Of a stretch of DNA of 64,000 bases, positions 1 through 7,627 are shown piece after piece. The position numbers were made by a program, and so were the translations under genes. Source of the stretch: Candidatus Uhrbacteria bacterium (GTDB taxonomy: Bacteria; Patescibacteriota; Patescibacteriia; 2-12-FULL-60-25); the NCBI GenBank assembly GCA_020850575.1, contig JADZEJ010000002.1, positions 62,001-126,000 on the forward strand, in the 5' to 3' direction. Under the pieces are notes generated by a model, which was given only the letters and a program-made list of their open reading frames with translations, was not told the origin of the DNA and did not search any database. Numbering within the stretch: the first letter of the stretch is position 1; the number at the start of each line of letters is the position of its first letter.

Positions 1-225
1 GAATTGCAACGAGCTCGTTTTTCGGTGTCTTCGCAGGCATTATCACGTTTGACGGATAAAAGTCCGGCATTATCAACCGATGTGTTTGCCGGACTTTCGA
101 TTGATGAAGCAAGAACGAAGCTTATGAGTGTAGATGGAGTTCAGGATGTTCAGATTGAGGTGTATCCAGGTTGGATTAAAAAAATTCCTTCAAATGTTAA
201 ACATATCGAAGTGATTGTAAAATAA
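1..225 (+). CDS. C-terminal end of an unidentified protein (5' end outside window)
   Basis: The frame is open from the first base, and the visible 74 residues are the tail of a longer protein that starts upstream. The tail is soluble and slightly basic, with the stretch GLSIDEARTKLMSVDGVQDVQ followed by a Pro/Trp-containing segment. A helix followed by a beta strand ending in hydrophobic residues is plausible for a small alpha/beta domain at the end of a surface or membrane protein. I do not recognise the family. The stop is followed by the thrS promoter and T-box leader, so it is transcribed separately from thrS. Confidence 0.5.
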   Translation, partial: ELQRARFSVSSQALSRLTDKSPALSTDVFAGLSIDEARTKLMSVDGVQDVQIEVYPGWIKKIPSNVKHIEVIVK

Positions 226-243
226 TCTATACCTGGGATTTTG

Positions 244-272
244 TTGACTTTTGAAATACTGTTTATTATGCT
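244..272 (+). promoter_or_regulatory. Promoter of the thrS T-box leader
   Basis: TTGACT at 244-249 and TATGCT at 267-272 are separated by exactly 17 bases, giving a near-consensus sigma70-type promoter. The predicted transcript starts near 279 and reads into the T-box element, leaving a leader of about 240 bases before thrS. Confidence 0.75.
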
Positions 273-274
273 GT

Positions 275-466
275 ACACATTGGATTCACCAACCAAGTGT
301 TTTATTCGGTCGCGAAATGCGGACGTATAAGATAAAAATATAGAATAAGTGTCTATACAATTTGTTACATTGTATAGAAATACGGGTGGAACCGCGGTTA
401 GTTAATGCTAATCGTCCCGATGTTTTTTGTTAATCTTTAGGGATTACGTTAGGGCATCGGTTTTTT
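275..466 (+). promoter_or_regulatory. T-box riboswitch controlling thrS
   Basis: The T-box core GGGTGGAACCGCGG lies at 384-397. The antiterminator can be drawn in full: C383-G386 pairs with C416-G419, a seven-base bulge TGGAACC occupies 387-393, and G394-G401 pairs with C408-T415 around a six-base loop. Upstream, TCTATACAAT and ATTGTATAGA form a perfect stem III-like hairpin (about 352-377). The bulge TGGA is complementary to a UCCA tRNA end, and both tRNA-Thr genes in this window have U73-CCA. ACC (Thr) triplets lie at 288-290 and 292-294 in a region that can loop out, so one may be the specifier. The 5' part is much shorter than a classical stem I, and its fold is uncertain. Mechanism inferred from the family: uncharged tRNA-Thr stabilises the antiterminator and lets transcription reach thrS. 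Confidence 0.88.
417..466 (+). terminator. Intrinsic terminator of the T-box leader
   Basis: CCGATG (417-422) pairs with CATCGG (455-460), followed immediately by six T residues at 461-466. The loop holds a second small hairpin (TAATC 431-435 with GATTA 442-446). The 5' arm shares bases 417-419 with the antiterminator, so the two structures are mutually exclusive, as expected for transcription attenuation. Confidence 0.85.
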
Positions 467-517
467 AGTTTCCGATTTTCTTCTCATTTCATTTATTTAA
501 TTTATCTTTCTATTTTT

Positions 518-2302
518 ATGGATTTTCCTCTCGAAACTCGTCGTCATAGTGCGGCGCATGTGATGGCTGCGGCAATCAAACGTTTGTTTCCATCGGCGAA
601 GTTTGGTGTTGGTCCAGTGATTGAACATGGTTTTTATTATGATATCGATATTGGTCGTTCATTAGAACCAAATGATCTAGAAGATATTAATAAAGAAATG
701 ATCAAGATCGTGAAGGAGAATCCATCTTTTGAACGGATTGAGCTTCCGATTGATGAAGCGATTGTTCAATTTAAAACATTGGGTCAAGTGTATAAGGTTG
801 AATTGTTGAATGACTTAAAGACACGTGGCACAACGAAGATGTCCGCTGAAGATTTACATGACTTTGGAGCTGATGTATCTACTGTCTCTATATATAGAAC
901 AGGTGATTTTATCGATTTATGTCGTGGTCCACATGTAAATGAAGCACGTGATATTGGTGCTTGGAAATTACATAAATTTTCTGCGGTTTATTGGCGAGGT
1001 AAGGATGAAAATCCATCTATGCAGCGCATTTATGGTTTGTCTTTTGCAACCAAAGAGGATTTACAGGCTCATATTCAGATGATGGAAGAAGCTGAGAAAC
1101 GTGATCATCGTAAACTTGGAAAAGAACTTGGATTATTCGTATTTTCTGAATTAGTGGGTTCTGGTTTGCCATTATGGACGCCAAAAGGAACTATTATGCG
1201 AGAATTGTTACATGATTTTGTGTGGCAATTACGTAAACAGCATCATTATCAAAAAGTAACGATTCCACACATTACTCGTAAGGATTTGTATGAGGTTTCT
1301 GGTCATTGGGCAAAGTATGCCGATGATTTGTTTAAAATTGAAACACGCGATAAGCATTTGTTCGCGATGAAGCCTATGAATTGTCCTCATCACACGCAAA
1401 TTTATGCGAGTGAGCAGCGTTCGTATCGCGAATTACCTGTTAGATATGCAGAAACAACCATGGTGTATCGTGATGAGCAGTCCGGTGAATTATCCGGTTT
1501 ATCACGAGTTCTTTCGATTACGCAAGATGATGCTCACGTTTTTTGCCGCGTGAATCAGGTAGCGCAGGAAGCGGAGATTGTGTGGAATATTATTTCTGAA
1601 TTTTATGGTACTTTTGGATTTGAATTGCAACCTCGCTTGTCACGTCGTGATCCTCAAAAACCAGAAAAATATCTTGGAAGCGTGGAGGATTGGGATTCGG
1701 CAGAACGTGCTTTAAAAGGGATATTGGAAGAAAAGCAATTGCATTGGATTGATGGACCCGGTGAAGCAGCTTTTTATGGGCCAAAAATCGATTTCATGGC
1801 TAAGGATTCCATTGGAAGAATACATCAAGTCGCGACAATTCAATTGGATTTTAACCAGCCAAAGAATTTTGGTTTGAATTGTATCAATGAGGCGGGGGAA
1901 AAAGAGCAAATTTTGATGATCCATTGTGCAATAATGGGCTCAATTGAACGGTTTATGGCTGTTATGATCGAGCATTTTGCGGGATCTTTTCCATTGTGGT
2001 TAGCTCCGGTTCAAATTGCTGTTTTACCTGTAGCAGATCGTCATGTCGATTTTGCATATTCTTTAGCAAAAGAGTTAGAAAATATTGGTTTGCGGATTGA
2101 GGTAGATTCTGCAGCTGAGTCTGTTGGAAGAAAGATTAGGAATGCAGAGAAATCAAAGGTGCCTGTCATGCTAGTAGTAGGTGATAAGGAAGTAGAAGGG
2201 GATCATCTTACGATACGTATTCGTGGAGAAGTTGAACAGCGTGTATTGAGTAGGCAGGATTTTATATCCTTTGTACAAGATAAAATTTCACGCAAGGCAT
2301 AA
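518..2302 (+). CDS. thrS: Threonyl-tRNA synthetase lacking the TGS domain
   Basis: Class II aminoacyl-tRNA synthetase charging tRNA-Thr. At 594 residues it is about 50 shorter than typical ThrRS because it begins directly in the N2 editing domain: HSAAH at residues 10-14 and C135/H139 in DLCRGPH are the expected editing-site residues. The catalytic core follows, with zinc-ligand motifs MKPMNCPHH (C289), H340 and a late HCAIMGS histidine, plus motif 2 YRDEQSGE. The C-terminal anticodon-binding domain begins near PLWLAPVQIAVLPV. The N-terminal TGS domain is absent and no in-frame extension is present upstream, where the T-box terminator lies. No Shine-Dalgarno sequence precedes the ATG. It is followed by a strong bidirectional terminator. 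Confidence 0.97.
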   Translation: MDFPLETRRHSAAHVMAAAIKRLFPSAKFGVGPVIEHGFYYDIDIGRSLEPNDLEDINKEMIKIVKENPSFERIELPIDEAIVQFKTLGQVYKVELLNDLKTRGTTKMSAEDLHDFGADVSTVSIYRTGDFIDLCRGPHVNEARDIGAWKLHKFSAVYWRGKDENPSMQRIYGLSFATKEDLQAHIQMMEEAEKRDHRKLGKELGLFVFSELVGSGLPLWTPKGTIMRELLHDFVWQLRKQHHYQKVTIPHITRKDLYEVSGHWAKYADDLFKIETRDKHLFAMKPMNCPHHTQIYASEQRSYRELPVRYAETTMVYRDEQSGELSGLSRVLSITQDDAHVFCRVNQVAQEAEIVWNIISEFYGTFGFELQPRLSRRDPQKPEKYLGSVEDWDSAERALKGILEEKQLHWIDGPGEAAFYGPKIDFMAKDSIGRIHQVATIQLDFNQPKNFGLNCINEAGEKEQILMIHCAIMGSIERFMAVMIEHFAGSFPLWLAPVQIAVLPVADRHVDFAYSLAKELENIGLRIEVDSAAESVGRKIRNAEKSKVPVMLVVGDKEVEGDHLTIRIRGEVEQRVLSRQDFISFVQDKISRKA

Positions 2303-2310
2303 GATGCGTT

Positions 2311-2352
2311 TTCAATCATAAAATCCTCCTTACGGAGGATTTTATGATTGAA
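2311..2352. terminator. Bidirectional terminator between convergent genes
   Basis: A perfect inverted repeat of about 19 base pairs (2311-2329 with 2334-2352) surrounds a TTAC loop. Its AT-rich outer arms provide a U-run in either direction. It separates thrS from the convergent gene ending at 2357. Confidence 0.85.
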
Positions 2353-2356
2353 TGAT

Positions 2357-4819
2357 TTACATACCCGATGGAGTTAATCCACCGTATTTACGTGCATTTT
2401 CACGTTTATTTCGTTCAGAAATATTTCGTTTTGTTCCGCGTTTTTCAGCAGCGATTCCGTTTTCCGGTTTTGTTGACGAATCAGGTGGATACAAGATATC
2501 TGAAATATTTTCACGTGAAATACCCAGTGTGTTTAAAGTTGACATTACTTTTCCTTCCAATTGATGATCCAGAGTGCCTTTTACGAGATCTGTGATGGCG
2601 AATACCAAAGAAGTTTCGAGGCTTTTTGTTTTTACATTAGGACTTAAGCGCTGGATATAATCCGCATTTCCACGATAGGTTAGATAATCGTAGTTATTCA
2701 TTGATTGAATCAAGGTTTTCTTTTCAGAAAGTGCCTGATTAATCAAGTTCCAAATTTTATTTGCCTTCTCTTTTCCAAGAATTTCGCTAGAATCTTCAAC
2801 CATTTGATCAAATTTACTTTCAAGAGGATCTTTTTCCAGATCGCTCAGGTCCACATCGACTTCCAGATCGTCTGTTGTTTTCTCGACATGAGAGCTATCA
2901 CTCGTCTTTGGTTTGCCTGTGAGTATACGTTTTTCGTTACCCCGTGTGACGCCTTCTGGGATTCCTGTAATCTTTCTTGCTGTTTTGGACATTTCCAGAA
3001 GTGCTTCATTGTTTCCGATCGCTGATGATCTTTGTAAACGTGAAGCGCCAAAATTTGTTATGAAGTTGGGTGGAAGTCCAAGTTTTTTATTGAATTCGAG
3101 TATTTTACTTTGTGCGAGTTTGAAGTAGTCATCCGAAGAGTAACCGGATTTTTCATCTTTCCATTGGTCAGTGCTGTTTTGCATTAAACCTGCTGCATAA
3201 TCAAGATATTCATTGCGACTAAATCCGAGACGTTTAATCTCTGCCGATGACATTTGATCAAATAAATTGTCTATAGTACCGATAATTTCCGAAGCGCGTT
3301 CTCCAAATAATTTTTTATACCGATTTTCTTTATCTTGATGAACTTTTTCACGAACTTTTGGATCAAGTTCTATTGATGCTTCGAATTCATCAATATCCGT
3401 GAAATCGCTTGGTTCAATACGAGTGCCATGCTCTTCATCGGCTCGATGTGTTTCACGGTCTTGATGTGAGTCTATACCAGGAATAAACGTTGAAACAGCA
3501 TCACGACCAAGATCGCGAAAAACTTGTTTTCCAGACTTAATAAAGCTTGGTTTTTCTGTTTTGACTTCAGCTTGAGCTTCAGTATAACCCGACTGGTTAC
3601 TGTTTTGTTCGGGTTGTGTCAGATGACGTGCTTCGGTTTTTGCTTTTAGTCGATCTCGATTTGCTTTTTGAGCGTCTTTACGTTGTTGTTCGGCTGCTTT
3701 CGGATCACGTTCAAGTGATGCTTCGAATTCATCAATATCCGTGAAATCGCTTGGTTCAATACGAGTGCCATGCTCTTCATCGGCTTGATGTGTTTCGCGG
3801 TCTTGATGTGAGTCTATACCAGGAATAAACGTTGAAACAGCATCACGACCAAGATCGCGAAAAACTTGTTTTCCAGACTTAATAAAGCTTGGTTTTTCTG
3901 TTTTGAATTCAGCTTGAGCTTCACGTTGAAGCTTTTTCATGTGTTGGTCTTCCTCTAAAAAGCCCAATTCGCGTTGGACATCTTCCAAGTCAGATTTTAG
4001 AACATTGATTCGATAAAATGGACCAATTGCCGGTCCGCCTGTAAACATTTGCTTCGCCTGTCTCCAACGATCACCGAGGCTGATTTTCTTTTTTATTTCA
4101 GTAATTTGATCTTTTATTTTGGCTTCTTTATTTTGAAGTACTCGCATTTTACGTTTTTGTTCTTCTTTTGGATCAACGTATTCAATGTCTTCATCACCCA
4201 ATTCGATCGGGGGTTCATTGAAGATGACTTTTTTTTGTGGTTTGATTGGTTTTTGACGAGCGTTACCGCGTATCGATTGGCGAATATCTTCCGCTTTAGA
4301 AACATCAGATTCAAGTTGTTTGTGTGCTAATTGTTCAGTTTCTTGATGCTTAGCGGCAATCTCAGATTGTTTTTTCAGTTTTTTTGATTCTTCAATGGAT
4401 TTTTGAATTTCAGGATCATGTTTGTCTAATAATTTTTGTATCTTTTCAAGAAGATTTTCATCGGTTGCACGATCAGTCCAATATTTCTTTTCACCTTTTA
4501 GTGCACTCCGTAAATGTCCAATAAGAATATAGGCTTGATGTAGATCTTGTCTCGTTTCTTCTTGGAGAGGAACTGTTCCAAATTTATCTGAATGAAGCTT
4601 GCCCATGATTTTTCCCAGTTTTCCGATATCCTCGTCATTACTTTCTTTTTTTAAAAAACGTTCAGCGTAAATCCTTGCTTCACTTAATGTAGAACGTAAT
4701 AAATCAATCATTTTATCTCCTTCATTTTCTACTCCGAAAACTGTTTCTGCACGAGTTTTAGGTTCTCTTTTTTCAGTTTGATATTTTGCTTTTGGGGATC
4801 CATGCTCTATTAATTTCAT
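2357..4819 (-). CDS. Large hydrophilic protein with an internal ~69-residue repeat
   Basis: 820-residue protein with no signal peptide or membrane segment; very rich in Lys, Glu, Asp and Gln. I do not recognise a catalytic domain. The N-terminal third (residues ~30-290) is helical and likely coiled coil. Two almost identical segments (shared landmarks FIKSGKQVFRDLGRDAV and PSDFTDIDEFEAS) follow each other with a 45-residue spacer and match 207-bp direct repeats in the DNA. The C-terminal half contains further alpha-helical modules and ends in a basic tail. The start ATG is about 20 bases downstream of an extended -10 box (TGGTATACT) and has no Shine-Dalgarno sequence. A cytoplasmic scaffold or effector-like role is possible but unsupported. 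Confidence 0.85.
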   Translation of the reverse strand: MKLIEHGSPKAKYQTEKREPKTRAETVFGVENEGDKMIDLLRSTLSEARIYAERFLKKESNDEDIGKLGKIMGKLHSDKFGTVPLQEETRQDLHQAYILIGHLRSALKGEKKYWTDRATDENLLEKIQKLLDKHDPEIQKSIEESKKLKKQSEIAAKHQETEQLAHKQLESDVSKAEDIRQSIRGNARQKPIKPQKKVIFNEPPIELGDEDIEYVDPKEEQKRKMRVLQNKEAKIKDQITEIKKKISLGDRWRQAKQMFTGGPAIGPFYRINVLKSDLEDVQRELGFLEEDQHMKKLQREAQAEFKTEKPSFIKSGKQVFRDLGRDAVSTFIPGIDSHQDRETHQADEEHGTRIEPSDFTDIDEFEASLERDPKAAEQQRKDAQKANRDRLKAKTEARHLTQPEQNSNQSGYTEAQAEVKTEKPSFIKSGKQVFRDLGRDAVSTFIPGIDSHQDRETHRADEEHGTRIEPSDFTDIDEFEASIELDPKVREKVHQDKENRYKKLFGERASEIIGTIDNLFDQMSSAEIKRLGFSRNEYLDYAAGLMQNSTDQWKDEKSGYSSDDYFKLAQSKILEFNKKLGLPPNFITNFGASRLQRSSAIGNNEALLEMSKTARKITGIPEGVTRGNEKRILTGKPKTSDSSHVEKTTDDLEVDVDLSDLEKDPLESKFDQMVEDSSEILGKEKANKIWNLINQALSEKKTLIQSMNNYDYLTYRGNADYIQRLSPNVKTKSLETSLVFAITDLVKGTLDHQLEGKVMSTLNTLGISRENISDILYPPDSSTKPENGIAAEKRGTKRNISERNKRENARKYGGLTPSGM
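3375..3581. repeat. 207-bp direct repeat, copy 1
   Basis: Matches 3717-3923 with only a handful of substitutions at an offset of 342 bases, an exact multiple of three, so the reading frame of the 820-residue gene is kept. The near identity suggests a recent duplication or ongoing gene conversion. Confidence 0.9.
3717..3923. repeat. 207-bp direct repeat, copy 2
   Basis: Second copy of the in-frame repeat inside the 820-residue protein gene, separated from the first by 135 bp of different sequence. Confidence 0.9.
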
Positions 4820-4837
4820 AGAAAGAAATTTTTAAAT

Positions 4838-5362
4838 TTAATAGAGTATACCACAAAAACAAAAGCACCTCCTAAACCAAAGTATTGGGCAAGAAGGTGT
4901 GGGTGAGTTTTGTAATAGTGTAAATGTGAGTTTGAGCTTTCCAGCGCGAAAACGTTGATCGTATTCCTTAAGGAATGTTTCACCATTTATGACATCGCTG
5001 AGTCTTGTTGTAATGGTTTCTAGAACCAAACTCGGCTTAGTCAGATCATACGGTGCATCGAAGCAAAAAAATCTACCAGGATTTGGCGACGGTTGGGTAC
5101 CGAGATTATTTTTCCAGCCAAATTGATTGAGAAAATCCATATAGAATTTCTCGTCATCAATTTCCGTACTCAGGCACGCAGGTGTCAGGATCATCTCTCG
5201 GTCATCATCGAGCGCATTCACTTCTCTCGATTTACGCTCGAGAAGCCAGCACCGATCCGGGTCAAGTGGCAAGGGTAGCATGATCCTGACCTTACCACGG
5301 ATGACACAACGAGGTGTTCCCAGGGGAAAGTTTGAATTCATTTTGGACACTTTTCTGTTCAC
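4838..5362 (-). CDS. Orphan protein, possible frameshift at the 3' end
   Basis: No family recognised. The GTG at 5362 is chosen as start because GGGAG lies about 8 bases upstream; an ATG at 5341 is the alternative (167 residues). The 5' leader starts from a strong TTGACA promoter placed inside the rplT terminator. The protein is about 174 residues, cysteine-containing and soluble, with no signal peptide. The last ~23 residues are odd: Cys/Phe-rich, encoded across a hairpin with a U-run (4866-4899) and across the promoter of the next gene. Another frame ends in TAG exactly at the base of that hairpin. A frameshift near the 3' end, real or a sequencing error, would explain this. Codons are more GC-rich than in neighbouring core genes. 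Confidence 0.55.
   Translation of the reverse strand: MNRKVSKMNSNFPLGTPRCVIRGKVRIMLPLPLDPDRCWLLERKSREVNALDDDREMILTPACLSTEIDDEKFYMDFLNQFGWKNNLGTQPSPNPGRFFCFDAPYDLTKPSLVLETITTRLSDVINGETFLKEYDQRFRAGKLKLTFTLLQNSPTPSCPILWFRRCFCFCGILY
4853..4899 (-). terminator. Terminator-like hairpin overlapping the end of the orphan gene
   Basis: Read on the minus strand, CACCTTC (4899-4893) pairs with GGAGGTG (4872-4866), followed by a T-rich tract at 4865-4853. It lies within the last codons of the gene ending at 4838, which is unusual. Confidence 0.55.
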
Positions 5363-5418
5363 AGCTTTGCTCCCGCCGGTGAAGGTTATTGTTTTTGGTA
5401 AAAGAACGTATGATTTTT

Positions 5419-5447
5419 TATGTATCAAAAAAGAGAGACTTTGTCAA
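5419..5447 (-). promoter_or_regulatory. Promoter nested in the rplT terminator
   Basis: On the minus strand TTGACA (5447-5442) and TACATA (5424-5419) are separated by exactly 17 bases. The -35 box occupies the loop of the rplT terminator, and the spacer covers its 3' arm and U-run. It drives the orphan gene starting at 5362, with a leader of about 50 bases. Confidence 0.7.
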
Positions 5448-5466
5448 TTAAGTCTCTCTTTTTTTG
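5427..5466. terminator. Terminator after rplT
   Basis: AAGAGAGACTT (5431-5441) pairs with AAGTCTCTCTT (5450-5460) around an 8-base loop, with A-runs and T-runs outside, so it works for the minus-strand infC-rpmI-rplT transcript. The loop carries the -35 box of the next gene. Confidence 0.85.
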
Positions 5467-5484
5467 TATCTTTCATTGTCAATA

Positions 5485-5820
5485 TTATGCAACGATTTTT
5501 GTGAAAACTTGTGGGTATTTTGCGGCAATTTGGGATAGAACTTTGCGATCAAGGGCTACGTTATTTTTACGAAGTGTTCCCATGACTTTACTGTAGCTCT
5601 TACCCATTTCTTTTAATGCTGATGCGATGCGGATTTGTTGAAGTCCTCGGTTATCACGCTTTTTAGCCTTGCGACCAATGTAGGCATTCACGCCAGCTTT
5701 AACTCCGGCGACTTTAGCGAGCGTAATTTTGGATTTGCGTCCCCACATCATCCCTTTGGTGCGGGCGAGGATATTTTTACGGCGTTTGATGCGGTGAGTT
5801 CCGCGTTTTACACGTGGCAT
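5485..5820 (-). CDS. rplT: 50S ribosomal protein L20
   Basis: 111 residues, normal bacterial length, with the basic N-terminal arm (MPRVKRGTHRIKRRKNI) and the helical C-terminal domain (ALKEMGKSYSKVMGTL) that binds 23S rRNA. Third gene of the conserved infC-rpmI-rplT order, 26 bases after rpmI. There is no Shine-Dalgarno sequence before the ATG, notable for a highly expressed ribosomal protein and consistent with the other core genes here. Confidence 0.98.
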   Translation of the reverse strand: MPRVKRGTHRIKRRKNILARTKGMMWGRKSKITLAKVAGVKAGVNAYIGRKAKKRDNRGLQQIRIASALKEMGKSYSKVMGTLRKNNVALDRKVLSQIAAKYPQVFTKIVA

Positions 5821-5846
5821 AGGTTAGTAGTAATTGATTAAAAAAA

Positions 5847-6032
5847 TCACAGACCGGCGAGTACCTTAAGGGTTTTAGCGAATTGTTTTGGCATTCCTTG
5901 ATCGCGACGTTTTTTGCGAGTTATATTGCCAGGATTTCGAGAATTGAAATGTCCTTGACCACCATGACGCTTCATGAGTTTACCTGTTTTCGTCGCACGG
6001 ACACGTTTAGAGATCGTTTTGTGAGTTTTCAT
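5847..6032 (-). CDS. rpmI: 50S ribosomal protein L35
   Basis: 61 residues, strongly basic, with the L35 pattern MKTHKTISKRVRATKTGKL and the HGGQGH/KKRRD segment. It sits between infC and rplT with an 8-base gap from infC. No ribosome-binding site is seen. Confidence 0.97.
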   Translation of the reverse strand: MKTHKTISKRVRATKTGKLMKRHGGQGHFNSRNPGNITRKKRRDQGMPKQFAKTLKVLAGL

Positions 6033-6040
6033 AGAGTATT

Positions 6041-6595
6041 TTATGATTTTCTGCCGATAATTGAGGAAACATTTCCACCTTGGCGCGTTACCGGTTGTTC
6101 AGTATAGAGTACGTACGTTTTACTGATTTCCTCGATAAAGGCTTTAATACGCTCTTCCGCTAATTCACCGTGCGCTTTTTCGCGACCGCGAAGCATGATT
6201 TCAATTTTCAGTTTATCACCGCCTTCAAGAAACTTGAGGGCTTGTGTTTTGCGGACCTCAATATCATGTGCACCCATTTTTACTGACAAACGAATTCCTT
6301 TCACTTCCACTTGTTTTGCATGGGCTTTTTGAGCTCGTTTTTCCTTATCTTTTTGGTACTTGAAGGCTCCGTAGTCGAGTAATTTACAAACTGGAGGAAT
6401 TTCTTTTGGAGAAACTTCTATCAAATCCATCTCTCTTTCTTTCGCGAGTGAAAGGGCATCGCGAGTTTTCATGACTCCGAGAAAAACGTTGTTTTCATCG
6501 ATGAGACGAACTTCTGGAGCAAAAATACGTTCATTAGAACGATAGTCTACGCCTTCGAGCTTTTGTGGTGGTTTGCGGCGATAATGGATGCGCAT
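6041..6595 (-). CDS. infC: Translation initiation factor IF-3
   Basis: 184 residues with the N-domain (NERIFAPEVRLIDENN, then LDYGAFKYQKDKEKR) and the C-domain (KGIRLSVKMGAHDIEVR, GDKLKIEIMLRGREKAH). IF-3 prevents subunit joining and checks start codons on the 30S subunit. The start is a plain ATG rather than the rare AUU used for autoregulation in some bacteria. It begins 18 bases after the 3' end of tmRNA, so co-transcription with ssrA is likely. No Shine-Dalgarno sequence precedes it. Confidence 0.97.
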   Translation of the reverse strand: MRIHYRRKPPQKLEGVDYRSNERIFAPEVRLIDENNVFLGVMKTRDALSLAKEREMDLIEVSPKEIPPVCKLLDYGAFKYQKDKEKRAQKAHAKQVEVKGIRLSVKMGAHDIEVRKTQALKFLEGGDKLKIEIMLRGREKAHGELAEERIKAFIEEISKTYVLYTEQPVTRQGGNVSSIIGRKS

Positions 6596-6613
6596 GGTTT
6601 AAGGGTATATTTG

Positions 6614-7006
6614 TGGTGGAGATGGGGGGAATCGCACCCCCGTCCGAACATGTTCTATGCACTTTTCGTTTACAAGCTTGGACCGCTCGATAGTTTTGAA
6701 ATCAGGGGTTAAGCGGTCGAGACCAAGATTTCTAGATCGCCACCAGTGTCGGTACAGGATGGGCAATCAGCATCTGTACTCAAGCTCGTATAGATGACAT
6801 TCGTACCAGGGACTCGAGCGGTCTCTGGGGAATGAGTCGTCGTTTTAGGCGAGGACTGGGGCAAGAGAAGGGGCAAATGCTTGCGCAAGTGCATTCTTTG
6901 CCTTGGTAACAACATTGGCAGTTGTCGGTTTGGATTGGTTTTACAGGCAACATCCAGCCTGGCTTGCAAAGTACCTAGAGGAATGTCGTCAAAACTCGTC
7001 ATCCCC
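6614..7006 (-). ncRNA. ssrA: Transfer-messenger RNA
   Basis: One-piece tmRNA of about 393 nt. The 5' end GGGGATG pairs with CATCTCC near the 3' end, followed by A-CCA (CCA encoded at 6616-6614). The T-arm carries GTGCGATTCCCCC. The tag reading frame runs from GCC (6919-6917) to TAA (6847-6845): 24 residues beginning ANVVTKAK and ending LAPVLA, rich in Ala and hydrophobic residues as expected of a degradation tag. It lies between smpB and infC on the same strand. The 5' boundary is set by the acceptor stem. Confidence 0.95.
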
Positions 7007-7149
7007 GGGCAAATGATTAACTTTGATGCAATACGACATTAGAAGGTACTTTTTTATTCACCCGTTATGAATACGGTCCGAAAAAATGTATCTAAGTTTA
7101 TGTATTGCGTTTAAAAGTTACTCTAATAGGATTACTCGATGTCGTTATT

Positions 7150-7602
7150 TTACAAATTTCTTTGTAATTCACGTTCGAGATCTCGGTTTTTGAGCATTTC
7201 TCGTTTATCATGGGTTTTTCTTCCACGACAGACACTGAAAGACACTTTGATCCGATTGCCGGAAGGGTACAGGGAAAAAGGTACAAGTGTCAAGCCTTTT
7301 TCCTGTATTTTTTCACCGAGGTAAGCCAATTCTTTTTTATGAACCAGAACTTTTCGATTTTGATTAGGATCGTAATCTTCGGTGTTGTTGGTTTTGGCGT
7401 ATTTTCTGATATGGGCACCAATTAGCCATAATTCTCCGCGTGAAATAGCTAAATAAGAACCATCGAGCTTAGCCCCACCGGTTCTAATAGATTTCACTTC
7501 TTGTCCTTGTAAAACTAAGCCTCCCTGGAAGGTTTCCAGAACTTCGTATTCAAAGCGAGCTTTACGGTTTTCTGCATACCGAGTTGGGGCGACTGATTTC
7601 AT
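7150..7602 (-). CDS. smpB: SsrA-binding protein SmpB
   Basis: 150 residues, usual size. Signatures: ARFEYEVLETFQGGLVLQGQEVKSIR near the N-terminus, then ELWLIGAHI, and a basic C-terminal tail with GRKTHDKRE, which occupies the mRNA channel of stalled ribosomes. It lies directly upstream of its RNA partner ssrA. The start ATG is immediately divergent from the AI-2E-type transporter gene, so their promoters share a very short region. Confidence 0.97.
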   Translation of the reverse strand: MKSVAPTRYAENRKARFEYEVLETFQGGLVLQGQEVKSIRTGGAKLDGSYLAISRGELWLIGAHIRKYAKTNNTEDYDPNQNRKVLVHKKELAYLGEKIQEKGLTLVPFSLYPSGNRIKVSFSVCRGRKTHDKREMLKNRDLERELQRNL

Positions 7603-7612
7603 GTATGCATGC

Positions 7613-7618
7613 TATCAT
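7613..7618 (+). promoter_or_regulatory. Extended -10 box, near-leaderless start
   Basis: TGC-TATCAT ends 9 bases before the ATG at 7628, giving a predicted 5' leader of only about 3 bases. Confidence 0.5.
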
Positions 7619-7627
7619 ATTTTTTAT

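Noticed and set aside
6709-7002. Minus-strand 97-residue frame
   Set aside because: It lies wholly within tmRNA and shows no protein-like motif.
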